15,118 nt of DNA from Candidatus Bipolaricaulota bacterium (GTDB lineage: Bacteria > Bipolaricaulota > Bipolaricaulia > RBG-16-55-9): the NCBI GenBank assembly GCA_027021605.1, contig JALUUA010000064.1, forward strand, positions 1-15,118. The letters are read 5' to 3'. Each line of letters opens with the position of its first letter. The stretch's first letter is position 1. Shown in pieces: positions 1-6,927 of this stretch. The position numbers and the translations under genes were made by a program. The notes under the pieces were generated by a model that was given only the letters and a program-made list of their open reading frames with translations, was not told the DNA's origin and searched no databases.

Positions 1-1637
1 GGCGGCGGGAAGGGGCGTGGGAGCGGGTCTGGCAGCGGTTCGCCGAGGCCCCGGCCGCTTACCCCCAGATCCCGGAGCTCCTGCGGCGGGCCAAGCCCGA
101 CGAATCTGAAGTGAAGGAGCCCCTGTTCTTCCACAAGGAGAGCTGGCCCCAGATCAACGAGCGGGCCGAGGAGGAGCTGCGTGAGGAGCTTCTAAAGCTA
201 GAAGGGCTCCCGCCGGAGGAGGCGGCTGCTAAGCTGGGGGAGCTTGAGAAGAAGCACGGGGAGCGCCGCGCGTGGGTCTGGGCCCGGCTCGGCCAAGCCC
301 CCCTGGCCCAGGCCCTGGAACCCCTGGCCCTCTTGGCGCAGACCGTGCGCCAGCCCTTAAGCGTGGTCGGCGAAACGGCGGAAGCGATGGCGAAGGCGTA
401 CATAGCCGAGGGCTGGCGGGCCGACGCTGCGGCGCTCGAAGCGTTGGCCCGGGTCCGGAAGCCCCAGGACGTCAAGGCCGTGAAGGCCGCCCTCCGGGCC
501 GTCTACAGGCCGTGGCTGGAGGAGGCCGCCGAGCGCTTCCAGGAACGGGTCCAAGAGCTCCCATCCCGCAGGCCGAGGGAGGGGGCGTCCGTGGGGGACG
601 TCGAGCCGGGGACGTGTATCGTGTTTGCGGACGGCCTGCGGGTGGACCTGGGCAAGCGCCTGCGCCAGCAGCTGGAGGCTGAGGGATTCCCGGTGGAAGA
701 GGACTGGCGCTGGGTGCCGCTGCCCCCGGTGACGCCGACGGCCAAGCCCGCGGCCTCGCCGGTGGCCGATCTGCTCACGGGCGAGGGCTCAGAAGGCGAG
801 GAGTTCCGCCCACGGATTCGAGAGACGGGCAAACCCCTTACATCCGAGAAGTTCCGCAAGCTTCTCACCGAGCGCGGCTTTCAGGTGCTCGGCCCCGAGG
901 AGACGGGCGATCCGGAGGTCCGGGCCTGGACGGAGTACGGCTCGATCGACCGACGAGGCCACGACGAGGGCTGGAAGCTCGCCCGCCGGATCGACGAGGA
1001 GCTCAACGGCTTGGCGGAGCGCATCCGGGCGCTGCTCGAGGCGGGCTGGCGGGAGGTCCGCGTGCTCACCGATCACGGCTGGTTGCTCTTGCCGGGGGGC
1101 CTCCCCAAGGCCGAGATGCCCCGTTATCTGGTGGAGACCCGATGGACGCGCTGCGCGGCGCTCAAGCCGGGGGTGCAGGCAGAGCTCCTCACGGTCCCGT
1201 GGCACTGGGATCCCGGGGTGACCGTGGCCGTCGCGCCGGGGATCGGGAGCTTCCGTGCGAACGCGGAGTACTCCCACGGCGGCCTGAGCCTCCAGGAGTG
1301 CGTTGTCCTCGACCTTGTCGTCCGGCCCGCTCCTCCAACGGGAGGCGCGGCAAGTGGAGCCATCATGGGGGTTCGCTGGCTGGGGCTGCGCTGCCGGGTG
1401 CGGGTGACGGGCGCGGGGATCGGGCCCGATTGGAAACTGGACCTCCGCACGAGGGCGGCCGACCCCCAAAGCTCCCTCGTCAAGGACAAGAAGCCCAAGC
1501 CCGTCAACCCCCAGGGGGAGACCTCACTGGTGGTGGAAGACCCCGATTGGGAGGGGACGGCGGCGATCCTGGTGCTGTTGGCCCCCGACGGGCGGGTGGC
1601 GGCCAAGCAGAACACAACCGTAGGCGGTGAGGCATGA
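1..1637 (+). CDS. pglZ: BREX phosphatase-family protein PglZ, 5'-truncated by the window edge
   Basis: This is the C-terminal ~544 residues of a PglZ protein, a core BREX component of the alkaline-phosphatase superfamily. The frame is open from base 3, so the GTG at 111 is probably internal. The residues before it (AWERVWQRFAEAPAAYPQI) already look like PglZ sequence. Superfamily metal-site motifs are visible: ADGLR (Asp codon near 630), TDHGW (Asp-His near 1071-1076) and YSHGG followed by LQECVV (near 1270-1300). A SID..GHDEGW..ARRIDEEL stretch typical of PglZ precedes the TDHGW motif. The arrangement without an obvious N-terminal DNA-methylase neighbour fits the 'type B' PglZ found in type 1 BREX, but the missing N-terminus prevents a firm subtype. 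The stop overlaps the brxL start (ATGA, 1634-1637), implying translational coupling. In BREX, PglZ is required for phage exclusion; its exact reaction is not settled. Identification is confident. Confidence 0.9.
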   Translation, partial: RREGAWERVWQRFAEAPAAYPQIPELLRRAKPDESEVKEPLFFHKESWPQINERAEEELREELLKLEGLPPEEAAAKLGELEKKHGERRAWVWARLGQAPLAQALEPLALLAQTVRQPLSVVGETAEAMAKAYIAEGWRADAAALEALARVRKPQDVKAVKAALRAVYRPWLEEAAERFQERVQELPSRRPREGASVGDVEPGTCIVFADGLRVDLGKRLRQQLEAEGFPVEEDWRWVPLPPVTPTAKPAASPVADLLTGEGSEGEEFRPRIRETGKPLTSEKFRKLLTERGFQVLGPEETGDPEVRAWTEYGSIDRRGHDEGWKLARRIDEELNGLAERIRALLEAGWREVRVLTDHGWLLLPGGLPKAEMPRYLVETRWTRCAALKPGVQAELLTVPWHWDPGVTVAVAPGIGSFRANAEYSHGGLSLQECVVLDLVVRPAPPTGGAASGAIMGVRWLGLRCRVRVTGAGIGPDWKLDLRTRAADPQSSLVKDKKPKPVNPQGETSLVVEDPDWEGTAAILVLLAPDGRVAAKQNTTVGGEA

Positions 1638-3688
1638 CGCTCGAACTCGATCCCCTTGATGAGCTGGCGGCCAAAGCCTTCGAGGGCTACATCGTCCGCA
1701 AGGATTTGGTGCGGAAGTTCAAAGCCCAGTACCCTGTGCCCACCTACGTGGTGGAGTTCCTGCTCGGGCGCTACTGCGCCAGCGTGGACGAGGAGGAGAT
1801 CCAAGAGGGCCTGCAGATCGTCGAGCGCCAGCTGGCCCACCGCACCGTCCGGGCCGGAGAAGAAGAGCTCTTCAAGGCCCGAGCCCGCGAGCACGGCTCC
1901 GTCAAGATCATCGACCTCGTCCAAGCCCGGCTGGACGCCAAGACGGACTCCTATCTGGTCACGCTCCCCAGCCTGAAGCTCACCGACGTGCGCATCGACC
2001 CCCAACTCGTCCGGGAGAACGAGCGGATGCTCACCGGCGGGTTCTACGCCGAGGTGGAGCTGGAGTACGACGCGGCCATCGCGCAGGAGAAGCACGGTCG
2101 GCCCTTCGGGGTGGCGAGCCTGCGCGAGATCCAGCTCTCCAAGCGCGAGGTGCTTGAACCCCTCTACCGCGGACGGGAGCTCTTCACCGCCGAGGAGTGG
2201 AAGAAGTTCCTGATTCGCAGCGTGGGCTTGGAACCGGAGGCCCTCTCTTCCCGGGCGCAGGACGTCGTGCTGTTGCGGATGGTCCCCTTCGTGGAGCGCA
2301 ACTACAACCTGGTAGAGCTGGGCCCCCGCGGCACGGGCAAGAGCCACCTCTACCAGCAGGTCTCGCCCTACGCCCACCTCATCTCCGGGGGCAAGACGAC
2401 CGTGGCCCGGATGTTCGTGAACATGGCCACCGGCCAGCGGGGGCTGGTGTGCCAGTACGACGTCGTCTGCTTCGACGAGATCTCCGGGGTCTCCTTCGAC
2501 CAGAAGGACGGGGTCAACATCCTGAAGGGCTACATGGAGTCCGGCGAGTTCAGCCGGGGGAAGGAGAGCATCCGGGCGGACGGCTCGCTGGTCTTTGTGG
2601 GCAACTTCGACGTGGACGTGGAGCATCAGCAGCGCATCGGCCATCTCTTGGGGCCGCTGCCCCCCGAAATGCGCAACGACACCGCGTTCATGGACCGCAT
2701 CCACGCCTACCTGCCGGGCTGGGACGTGCCCAAGATCTCGCCGCTGGCGCACCTTACGGACCACTTCGGGCTAGTGAGCGACTTCCTCTCCGAGTGCTGG
2801 CACCGACTGCGGGCGCAGAGCCGAGTTTCGGCGCTGCAAAATCGGGTATTTTGGGGCGGGGCACTCAGCGGCCGCGACATCACGGCCGTGCAGAAGACCA
2901 TAAGCGGGCTCCTCAAGCTCCTCTATCCTAACCCCGATGCGCCCGTCCCCGACGAGGACCTCGAGTGGGCCGTCCGGCTGGCGTTGGAGTGCCGCCGACG
3001 CGTCAAGGAGCAACAAAAACGGATCAACGCTGCGGAGTTCCGCAACACCCACTTCAGCTACGTCCTGGGCGTGGAAGGCGTGGAGAAGTTCGTGGCCACG
3101 CCGGAGCTGCAGAGCGGGGATCAGATCGGGACGGATCCGCTCCCGCCGGGCCAGATCTGGACAATCAGCCCGGGGAGCCCGGAGGAGCAGCCCGGGCTCT
3201 TTCGCATCGACGTGACCGTGGGGCCCGGCTCCGGGGTGAAGATCCTCAACACCCCGATCCCGCCGCCCTTCCGCGAGAGCGTCCGGTACGCCGAGCAGAA
3301 CCTCTACGCCCGGGCCAAGGAGCTGGTGGGCGACCGCGACCCCCGCTCTCACGAGTTCTCGGTGCAGCTGCGGGCGTTCGACGCGGCCAAGTCGGGAAGT
3401 GCCACCGGGGTGGCCGTGCTCCTGGCGCTGTGCAGCGCTCTCCTTCAGAAGAGCATCCGCGGTGGGCTGATCGTGGTGGGGCAGCTCAACCTAGGGGGCT
3501 CGATCGACCCCATCTACAACGCCGTCACGGTCGCCGAGCTGGCGCTCGAGAAGGGGGCCACCACCCTGCTGGTGCCCATCTCCGCCCGCCGGGCGCTCAT
3601 GGAGCTGTCCGACGAGGTGGCGGCCAAGCTCAACATCCAGTTCTACACCGACGCCCGGGACGCCCTGCTCAAGGCGCTGGTGGAGTAG
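1634..3688 (+). CDS. brxL: BREX AAA+ ATPase with Lon-like C-terminal domain, BrxL
   Basis: A complete 684-residue protein of normal BrxL length. The N-terminal region (about 1-200) is followed by an AAA+ core with Walker A GPRGTGKS (230-237) and Walker B VCFDEIS (278-284), a VGNFDVDVE stretch (322-330), then a C-terminal Lon-like fold (about 580-684). In that fold KSGSATG (586-592) lines up with the Lon serine motif, while the catalytic-lysine position after DPI appears to be Val632. This fits published work on BrxL describing a ring-forming, DNA-dependent ATPase related to MCM rather than an active protease. pglZ followed by brxL is the standard 3' end of a type 1 BREX operon, so brxA/B/C and pglX should lie just upstream of the window. 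The ATG overlaps the pglZ stop. No convincing terminator follows. Confidence 0.95.
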   Translation: MTLELDPLDELAAKAFEGYIVRKDLVRKFKAQYPVPTYVVEFLLGRYCASVDEEEIQEGLQIVERQLAHRTVRAGEEELFKARAREHGSVKIIDLVQARLDAKTDSYLVTLPSLKLTDVRIDPQLVRENERMLTGGFYAEVELEYDAAIAQEKHGRPFGVASLREIQLSKREVLEPLYRGRELFTAEEWKKFLIRSVGLEPEALSSRAQDVVLLRMVPFVERNYNLVELGPRGTGKSHLYQQVSPYAHLISGGKTTVARMFVNMATGQRGLVCQYDVVCFDEISGVSFDQKDGVNILKGYMESGEFSRGKESIRADGSLVFVGNFDVDVEHQQRIGHLLGPLPPEMRNDTAFMDRIHAYLPGWDVPKISPLAHLTDHFGLVSDFLSECWHRLRAQSRVSALQNRVFWGGALSGRDITAVQKTISGLLKLLYPNPDAPVPDEDLEWAVRLALECRRRVKEQQKRINAAEFRNTHFSYVLGVEGVEKFVATPELQSGDQIGTDPLPPGQIWTISPGSPEEQPGLFRIDVTVGPGSGVKILNTPIPPPFRESVRYAEQNLYARAKELVGDRDPRSHEFSVQLRAFDAAKSGSATGVAVLLALCSALLQKSIRGGLIVVGQLNLGGSIDPIYNAVTVAELALEKGATTLLVPISARRALMELSDEVAAKLNIQFYTDARDALLKALVE

Positions 3689-3733
3689 GTTGTCGTTGAC
3701 AAGCCCCCTTCGTTGCTTGCTGACGCTATGAGA

Positions 3734-3750
3734 TTGACTTGACACTCAAC
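3734..3750 (+). promoter_or_regulatory. Putative CapH operator 1, over the -35 of its own promoter
   Basis: The 17-mer TTGACTTGACACTCAAC matches the 17-mer at 4953-4969 in 13 of 17 positions (consensus TTGA-N2-TG-N2-ACTCAAC), with identical spacing of the TTGA and TCAAC arms. It covers the -35 element of the capH promoter, where a bound repressor would block RNA polymerase. This suggests autoregulation. The repeat itself is seen; its assignment to CapH is inference. Confidence 0.55.
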
Positions 3751-3763
3751 ACAAGGGTACACT
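3734..3763 (+). promoter_or_regulatory. Sigma-70-type promoter of the capH-capP pair
   Basis: TTGACT (3734-3739) and TACACT (3758-3763) are separated by 18 bp, a good match to -35 and -10 consensus, and lie 43 bases upstream of the capH ATG. It follows the brxL stop by 45 bases, so the regulator pair probably has its own promoter rather than depending on BREX read-through. A strong Shine-Dalgarno stretch (AGGAGGGG, 3793-3800) precedes the ATG. Confidence 0.6.
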
Positions 3764-3806
3764 GGGCGTGGTGGGTTTCGATGGCTCAAAAAAGGAGGGG
3801 TGGGCT

Positions 3807-4172
3807 ATGGAGTTTGGGAAGAAGATTCGAGAGCTTCGGAAGAAAAAGGGGCTTTCCCAGCGCGAACTGGCGCAGCTTGTGGGCATCGATTTTACGTACT
3901 TGAGCAAAATCGAGACGGGGGATCTGCCGCCGCCGAGCGACGAGGTGATCGCCAAGCTGGCTCAGTACTTGGGCGCCGACGAGGAGGAGCTGTTCCTGTT
4001 GGCGAAGAAGATCCCGCCGCAGTATCGCAGGGAAATTCTCGAGGACAAGGCCGTCCCCGACATCCTCCGCTTGGTGACGACCTATCCCGAGTTCCGGGAG
4101 GAGCTGGAAGCGTTCGTAAGGGAGTGGAAGGCCAGGCGACAAGGGCAGCGCTCTGGATTGCAGAAGGGATGA
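3807..4172 (+). CDS. capH: XRE-family HTH repressor, CapH-like regulator of CBASS
   Basis: A 121-residue protein. Residues 3-60 form a Cro/CI-type helix-turn-helix (KKIRELRKKKGLSQRELAQL, then VGIDFTYLSKIETGDLPP). A charged C-terminal half (about 65-121) follows and is a plausible dimerisation and cleavage region. I place the start at ATG 3807 because AGGAGGGG lies 6 bases upstream; an in-frame ATG-like start at 3768 would add 13 poorly conserved-looking residues and lies very close to the -10 box. The stop overlaps the ATG of the metallopeptidase gene. In characterised CBASS loci, CapH represses the CBASS promoter until CapP, activated by single-stranded DNA, cleaves it. The gene order, the ImmA-type partner, the adjacent CBASS and the repeated operator motif all fit. 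It could instead be a generic phage-type XRE regulator, but the context argues for CapH. Confidence 0.8.
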   Translation: MEFGKKIRELRKKKGLSQRELAQLVGIDFTYLSKIETGDLPPPSDEVIAKLAQYLGADEEELFLLAKKIPPQYRREILEDKAVPDILRLVTTYPEFREELEAFVREWKARRQGQRSGLQKG

Positions 4173-4903
4173 AGTACTGGTCTGCTGAAGAGATCGAGGA
4201 CCTCACCCGAAGGCGGCTGAGAGAGTACGAAGAGCACACGGGGCGGGCGATCCCCTGGCCCTGGGTGCCCATTGAGCAGATCATCGAGAACGAGCCGTTT
4301 GATCTCATGATCAAGTGGGAGCATATCGAGGAGCGCCCCGGAGAGCGCATCCTGGGCGCTTTGCGCCCGCACGAGCGCCAGATCATCCTCAACGAAGTCC
4401 ATCTTAAGCTCTTTGAGGAGAAGCCCAGCCTGGAGCGCTTCACGCTGGGCCACGAGCTCGGCCATTGGGACCTCTTCGTGGACGAGGCGGCTATGCAGAG
4501 TCCCCGGCTGCCGGGCATGGACCTTGGGAAGCCACCTTGCTCCTTTCGGAATGCCGATGAGGGACTCGTGCAGGTGCTGTTTTCCCTGACGGATACCAAA
4601 GCGGAGGCGTACGAGCTGCTCCACGAACTCCAATCGGGCACTCGTCGTGACAGCCCCTACGAGAAGAGGGCGGTGAACCGCTACAGCGGCTCGCTTCTTA
4701 TGCCTAGAGATTCCGTCCAACGTGAGATCGACGGGTTGGATCTCACCTCTTGGGCTACGCTTTATGAGCTTGCGGAGCGCTTCGGCGTGACCCCCACGGC
4801 GCTGCGCGTCCGTCTTGAGGAGCTGGGGTACATCTTCGTCAAGGACGGGAAGATCTACCGCTCTCGGGAGGAATATAGCGGCCAGAGGGCGCTTCCTCTC
4901 TGA
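4169..4903 (+). CDS. capP: ImmA/IrrE-family zinc metallopeptidase, CapP-like
   Basis: A 244-residue protein of the ImmA/IrrE (COG2856) family. The zinc-binding HExxH is HELGH (95-99) and the likely third ligand is Glu165 in EKRAVNRYSGSLLMP (165-179), the usual family spacing. The C-terminus (about 198-232) has the small helix-turn-helix-like segment ELAERFGVTPTALRVRLEELGY common in these enzymes. The start ATG 4169 overlaps the capH stop (ATGA), and GAAGGG just upstream can serve as ribosome-binding site. A much longer open frame extends upstream, but it only shadows capH. In the known CapH-CapP module the peptidase is activated by single-stranded DNA after DNA damage and cleaves the repressor, releasing CBASS transcription. 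Catalytic residues appear intact. The family is certain; the CapP role rests on context. Confidence 0.85.
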   Translation: MKYWSAEEIEDLTRRRLREYEEHTGRAIPWPWVPIEQIIENEPFDLMIKWEHIEERPGERILGALRPHERQIILNEVHLKLFEEKPSLERFTLGHELGHWDLFVDEAAMQSPRLPGMDLGKPPCSFRNADEGLVQVLFSLTDTKAEAYELLHELQSGTRRDSPYEKRAVNRYSGSLLMPRDSVQREIDGLDLTSWATLYELAERFGVTPTALRVRLEELGYIFVKDGKIYRSREEYSGQRALPL

Positions 4904-4917
4904 GACCTCACCCTCCC

Positions 4918-4946
4918 TTGACAAAGCCGGAGGAGGCCGCTAAGAT
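4918..4946 (+). promoter_or_regulatory. Strong sigma-70-type promoter of the CBASS operon
   Basis: TTGACA (4918-4923), 17 bp, TAAGAT (4941-4946): a perfect -35, optimal spacing and a near-consensus -10. It lies 15 bases after the capP stop and 40 bases before the CD-NTase ATG, which has a perfect AGGAGG (4975-4980). A promoter this strong in front of a toxic effector operon would need tight repression, consistent with the operator immediately downstream. Confidence 0.75.
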
Positions 4947-4969
4947 GTTGAGTTGATGTGCAACTCAAC
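4947..4969 (+). promoter_or_regulatory. Perfect inverted repeat at the CBASS transcription start; putative CapH operator 2
   Basis: GTTGAGTTG (4947-4955), a 5-base centre, then CAACTCAAC (4961-4969): a perfect 9-bp inverted repeat beginning directly after the -10 box, so it spans the expected transcription start. Its 3' part (4953-4969) is the second copy of the 17-bp motif found over the capH -35 element. A bound dimer would block initiation or clearance. Operator function is inferred from position and repetition. Confidence 0.7.
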
Positions 4970-4986
4970 TACGAAGGAGGACGAAC

Positions 4987-5922
4987 ATGGCAACACTTAA
5001 CGGACATTTTCAGAAGTTTCACACGAACATCAGCCTGGATGACTCCCGGGTAGAGAGGATTCGAGCGGCCCATACCAAGCTCCGGGAGCTTGTCCAGAAC
5101 GACCGCCCCCTCAGCAATGTGCTCTACGAGGTCTTCTTACAGGGGTCTTTCAGGAATAATACAGCCATTCGCCCCCTCAAGGGTGGGTTCGACGTCGACG
5201 TCGTGTTGGCCATTGATGCCACAGACCCAAGTAGTGGCTGGTGGCGAGGCAAGCGCGATCCTGAGGAAGTCCTAAACTGGGTGGCCAGAAGGCTGAGGGA
5301 TCAACCCCACTATCAAAGCCACGGAGTCACTGTAGCACGGAGAAGGCGCTGCGTTCGGTTGATTTATGCTGGAGACTTCCACCTCGACGTTATTCCCGCT
5401 CACAGCGACGGAAATCTGGAGAACCCCCTTGAGGTTCCTGATCGGGAGGCCAGCAGGTGGATCCAGAGCCATCCCAAGGGCTACACGGAGTGGTGTGAGA
5501 AGGTCAACAAGAGGACGAATGGCAAGTTCACGCGGGTCACGAAGATGCTCAAGTGGTGGTGTCGTCAGAAGTTCGACTCTAATCGGGCACCTCGATCGAT
5601 TGTCCTTCAGACGCTCATCGGCACGCACATGCCCAATAATCCCTCTTCGGATGCGGAAGCACTTACCTATACCCTAGTCCATCTGAATAAGTGGCTACAA
5701 AGTCAATGGCTTGACTCTCTGGGTGCTCCAGCTGTTTACAACCCCTCTCTGCGCGGTGAAAACCTGGCCCGTGGCTGGGATCTGGAGGATTATCAACTCT
5801 TCAAGAGGCGAGTACTGAGTGCAACGAAGAAGGCCTGCGAGGCTTTCCTGGAGGAGGACACGGAGAAGAGTGTCCGCTTGTGGCGCGAGCTCTTCGGGGA
5901 GAAGTTCCCTGTCAGCGTATGA
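4987..5922 (+). CDS. CBASS cGAS/DncV-like nucleotidyltransferase (CD-NTase)
   Basis: A 311-residue enzyme expected to make a cyclic oligonucleotide signal after phage infection. The polymerase-beta-type active site is complete: GS motif Gly53-Ser54 in FLQGSFRNNTAIRP, metal ligands Asp69 and Asp71 in GGFDVDVVLAI, and third acidic residue Asp134 in FHLDVIPAH. The helical region KMLKWWCRQ (187-195) is typical of SMODS-class nucleotidyltransferases. The clade, and hence the product (cGAMP, c-di-UMP-type or a trinucleotide), cannot be read by eye. No Cap2/Cap3 (E1/E2-JAB) or HORMA/TRIP13 gene is present, so this is a minimal type I CBASS. The stop overlaps the effector start (ATGA). GC content is low for the window: the lines from 5221 and 5641 count 35/60 and 29/60 G+C. 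Confidence 0.9.
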   Translation: MATLNGHFQKFHTNISLDDSRVERIRAAHTKLRELVQNDRPLSNVLYEVFLQGSFRNNTAIRPLKGGFDVDVVLAIDATDPSSGWWRGKRDPEEVLNWVARRLRDQPHYQSHGVTVARRRRCVRLIYAGDFHLDVIPAHSDGNLENPLEVPDREASRWIQSHPKGYTEWCEKVNKRTNGKFTRVTKMLKWWCRQKFDSNRAPRSIVLQTLIGTHMPNNPSSDAEALTYTLVHLNKWLQSQWLDSLGAPAVYNPSLRGENLARGWDLEDYQLFKRRVLSATKKACEAFLEEDTEKSVRLWRELFGEKFPVSV

Positions 5923-6920
5923 GCGAGCGAACTTTCAAAATCCTGGCCGTCGACGGCGGCGGGATTCGGGGGATCTACCCTGCCAAGTACTTGGCCGAGC
6001 TCGAGAAAGAAGTTGAAGAGCCTCTCTGTCGTTACTTCGATCTGATCGCGGGCACGTCCACCGGAGGGATCATCGCGATCGCCCTCGGCTTGGAGATCCC
6101 GGCGGCCCGCATCTTGGAGCTGTACAAGTCCAAGGGGGCGGAGATCTTCAGCCAACTCTTCTGCCTGGGGATGCTCCTTAGGCCGAAGTATCGCAACGAC
6201 GCTCTCCTAGCGGCTCTGAAGGAGATCTTGGGCGAAAAGCTCTTAGGGGATTCCAAAGTCCCTCTGTGCATACCGGCCGTGGATCTATCAACAGGGCAGC
6301 CAAAGGTTTATAAGACGGGGCATGACCCCAGGCTTACCGAGGATTGGCAGCTTCCGGCCTGGAAGGTGGCGGCTGCCACCGCAGCCGCGCCCCTCTACTT
6401 CCCGGCCTTCTCTGTTCATGAGCACGATGCCAAGGTGGACGGGGGCCTGTGGGCGAACAACCCTGCGCTCGTTGGCGTCGTGGAAGCCCTGTCGCTTGGC
6501 TATAAACTCGAGGAGATTATGGTTCTCTCCTTAGGAACGGGCAAGGTGCCTTTCTACATGGCTCCCGAGGTAGCCAAGAGAGCCGGGTTGTTCCAGTGGT
6601 TCCGCAGCGTGATCCTTCGCCTACGGCTTCGGGGCGCTTGCCAAGGGCAAAGCTTGGGAGATCTTCTCCTCGTCGTCCAATCGGAGGCGATAAACAACCA
6701 AGTAGGCGTCTTGCACAGATGGGCTGGTCTCAAAGAATATTATCGCATCAATTCGGATCTTCCTCCCGGGAGGTTCGGTTTGGATGCTGTTCAAACGGCT
6801 CTGGAGTTGGAGGAGTTTGCCCGTCAGAAGGCGCAAGAGACTAAAGCTCCGGTTAAGGACGCATTCCTGAAAGAGAGGGCCTCTGAGGGCTCTCGCCTCC
6901 TTGATCGGAGGAAACGTTGA
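5919..6920 (+). CDS. capV: CBASS patatin-like phospholipase effector, CapV-type
   Basis: A 333-residue patatin-like phospholipase. The oxyanion-hole motif DGGGIRG (12-18), nucleophile elbow GTSTGG with Ser47 (45-50), and catalytic Asp in VDGGLWANNP (Asp174) form the complete Ser-Asp dyad. No signal peptide or transmembrane segment is evident, so the enzyme should be cytosolic and attack the inner membrane when activated. In CBASS, binding of the cyclic nucleotide turns CapV on, and phospholipid hydrolysis kills the infected cell. I choose ATG 5919, overlapping the CD-NTase stop, over an upstream in-frame start at 5880 that lies deep inside that gene. The 3' end meets the oppositely directed helicase gene with only 7 bases between stop codons and no convincing terminator. 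Confidence 0.9.
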   Translation: MSERTFKILAVDGGGIRGIYPAKYLAELEKEVEEPLCRYFDLIAGTSTGGIIAIALGLEIPAARILELYKSKGAEIFSQLFCLGMLLRPKYRNDALLAALKEILGEKLLGDSKVPLCIPAVDLSTGQPKVYKTGHDPRLTEDWQLPAWKVAAATAAAPLYFPAFSVHEHDAKVDGGLWANNPALVGVVEALSLGYKLEEIMVLSLGTGKVPFYMAPEVAKRAGLFQWFRSVILRLRLRGACQGQSLGDLLLVVQSEAINNQVGVLHRWAGLKEYYRINSDLPPGRFGLDAVQTALELEEFARQKAQETKAPVKDAFLKERASEGSRLLDRRKR

Positions 6921-6927
6921 ATCTTGC

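Noticed and set aside
1124..2764. 546-codon open frame on the minus strand opposite pglZ and brxL
   Set aside because: It mirrors the codon pattern of GC-rich genes on the other strand, spans two well-identified genes and shows no family motif.
3690..3702. Short hairpin TTGTC-GTT-GACAA after the brxL stop as a terminator
   Set aside because: The stem is only 5 bp with weak pairing and no following T-run.
3739..3744. TTGACA as the -35 of the capH promoter
   Set aside because: Spacing to TACACT is only 13 bp; the overlapping TTGACT gives 18 bp and is preferred.
3768..3806. Upstream in-frame start for the HTH regulator
   Set aside because: It starts five bases after the -10 box, so it would lie at or before the transcription start, and has no ribosome-binding site; ATG 3807 has a strong one.
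6896..6911. CCTCC/GGAGG inverted repeat near the capV stop as a bidirectional terminator
   Set aside because: It is a 5-bp stem within coding sequence with no T-run on either strand.
4904..6920. Ancillary CBASS genes (Cap2/Cap3 or HORMA/TRIP13)
   Set aside because: No E1/E2, JAB, HORMA or AAA sequence is present between or around the two CBASS genes; the system is a two-gene type.
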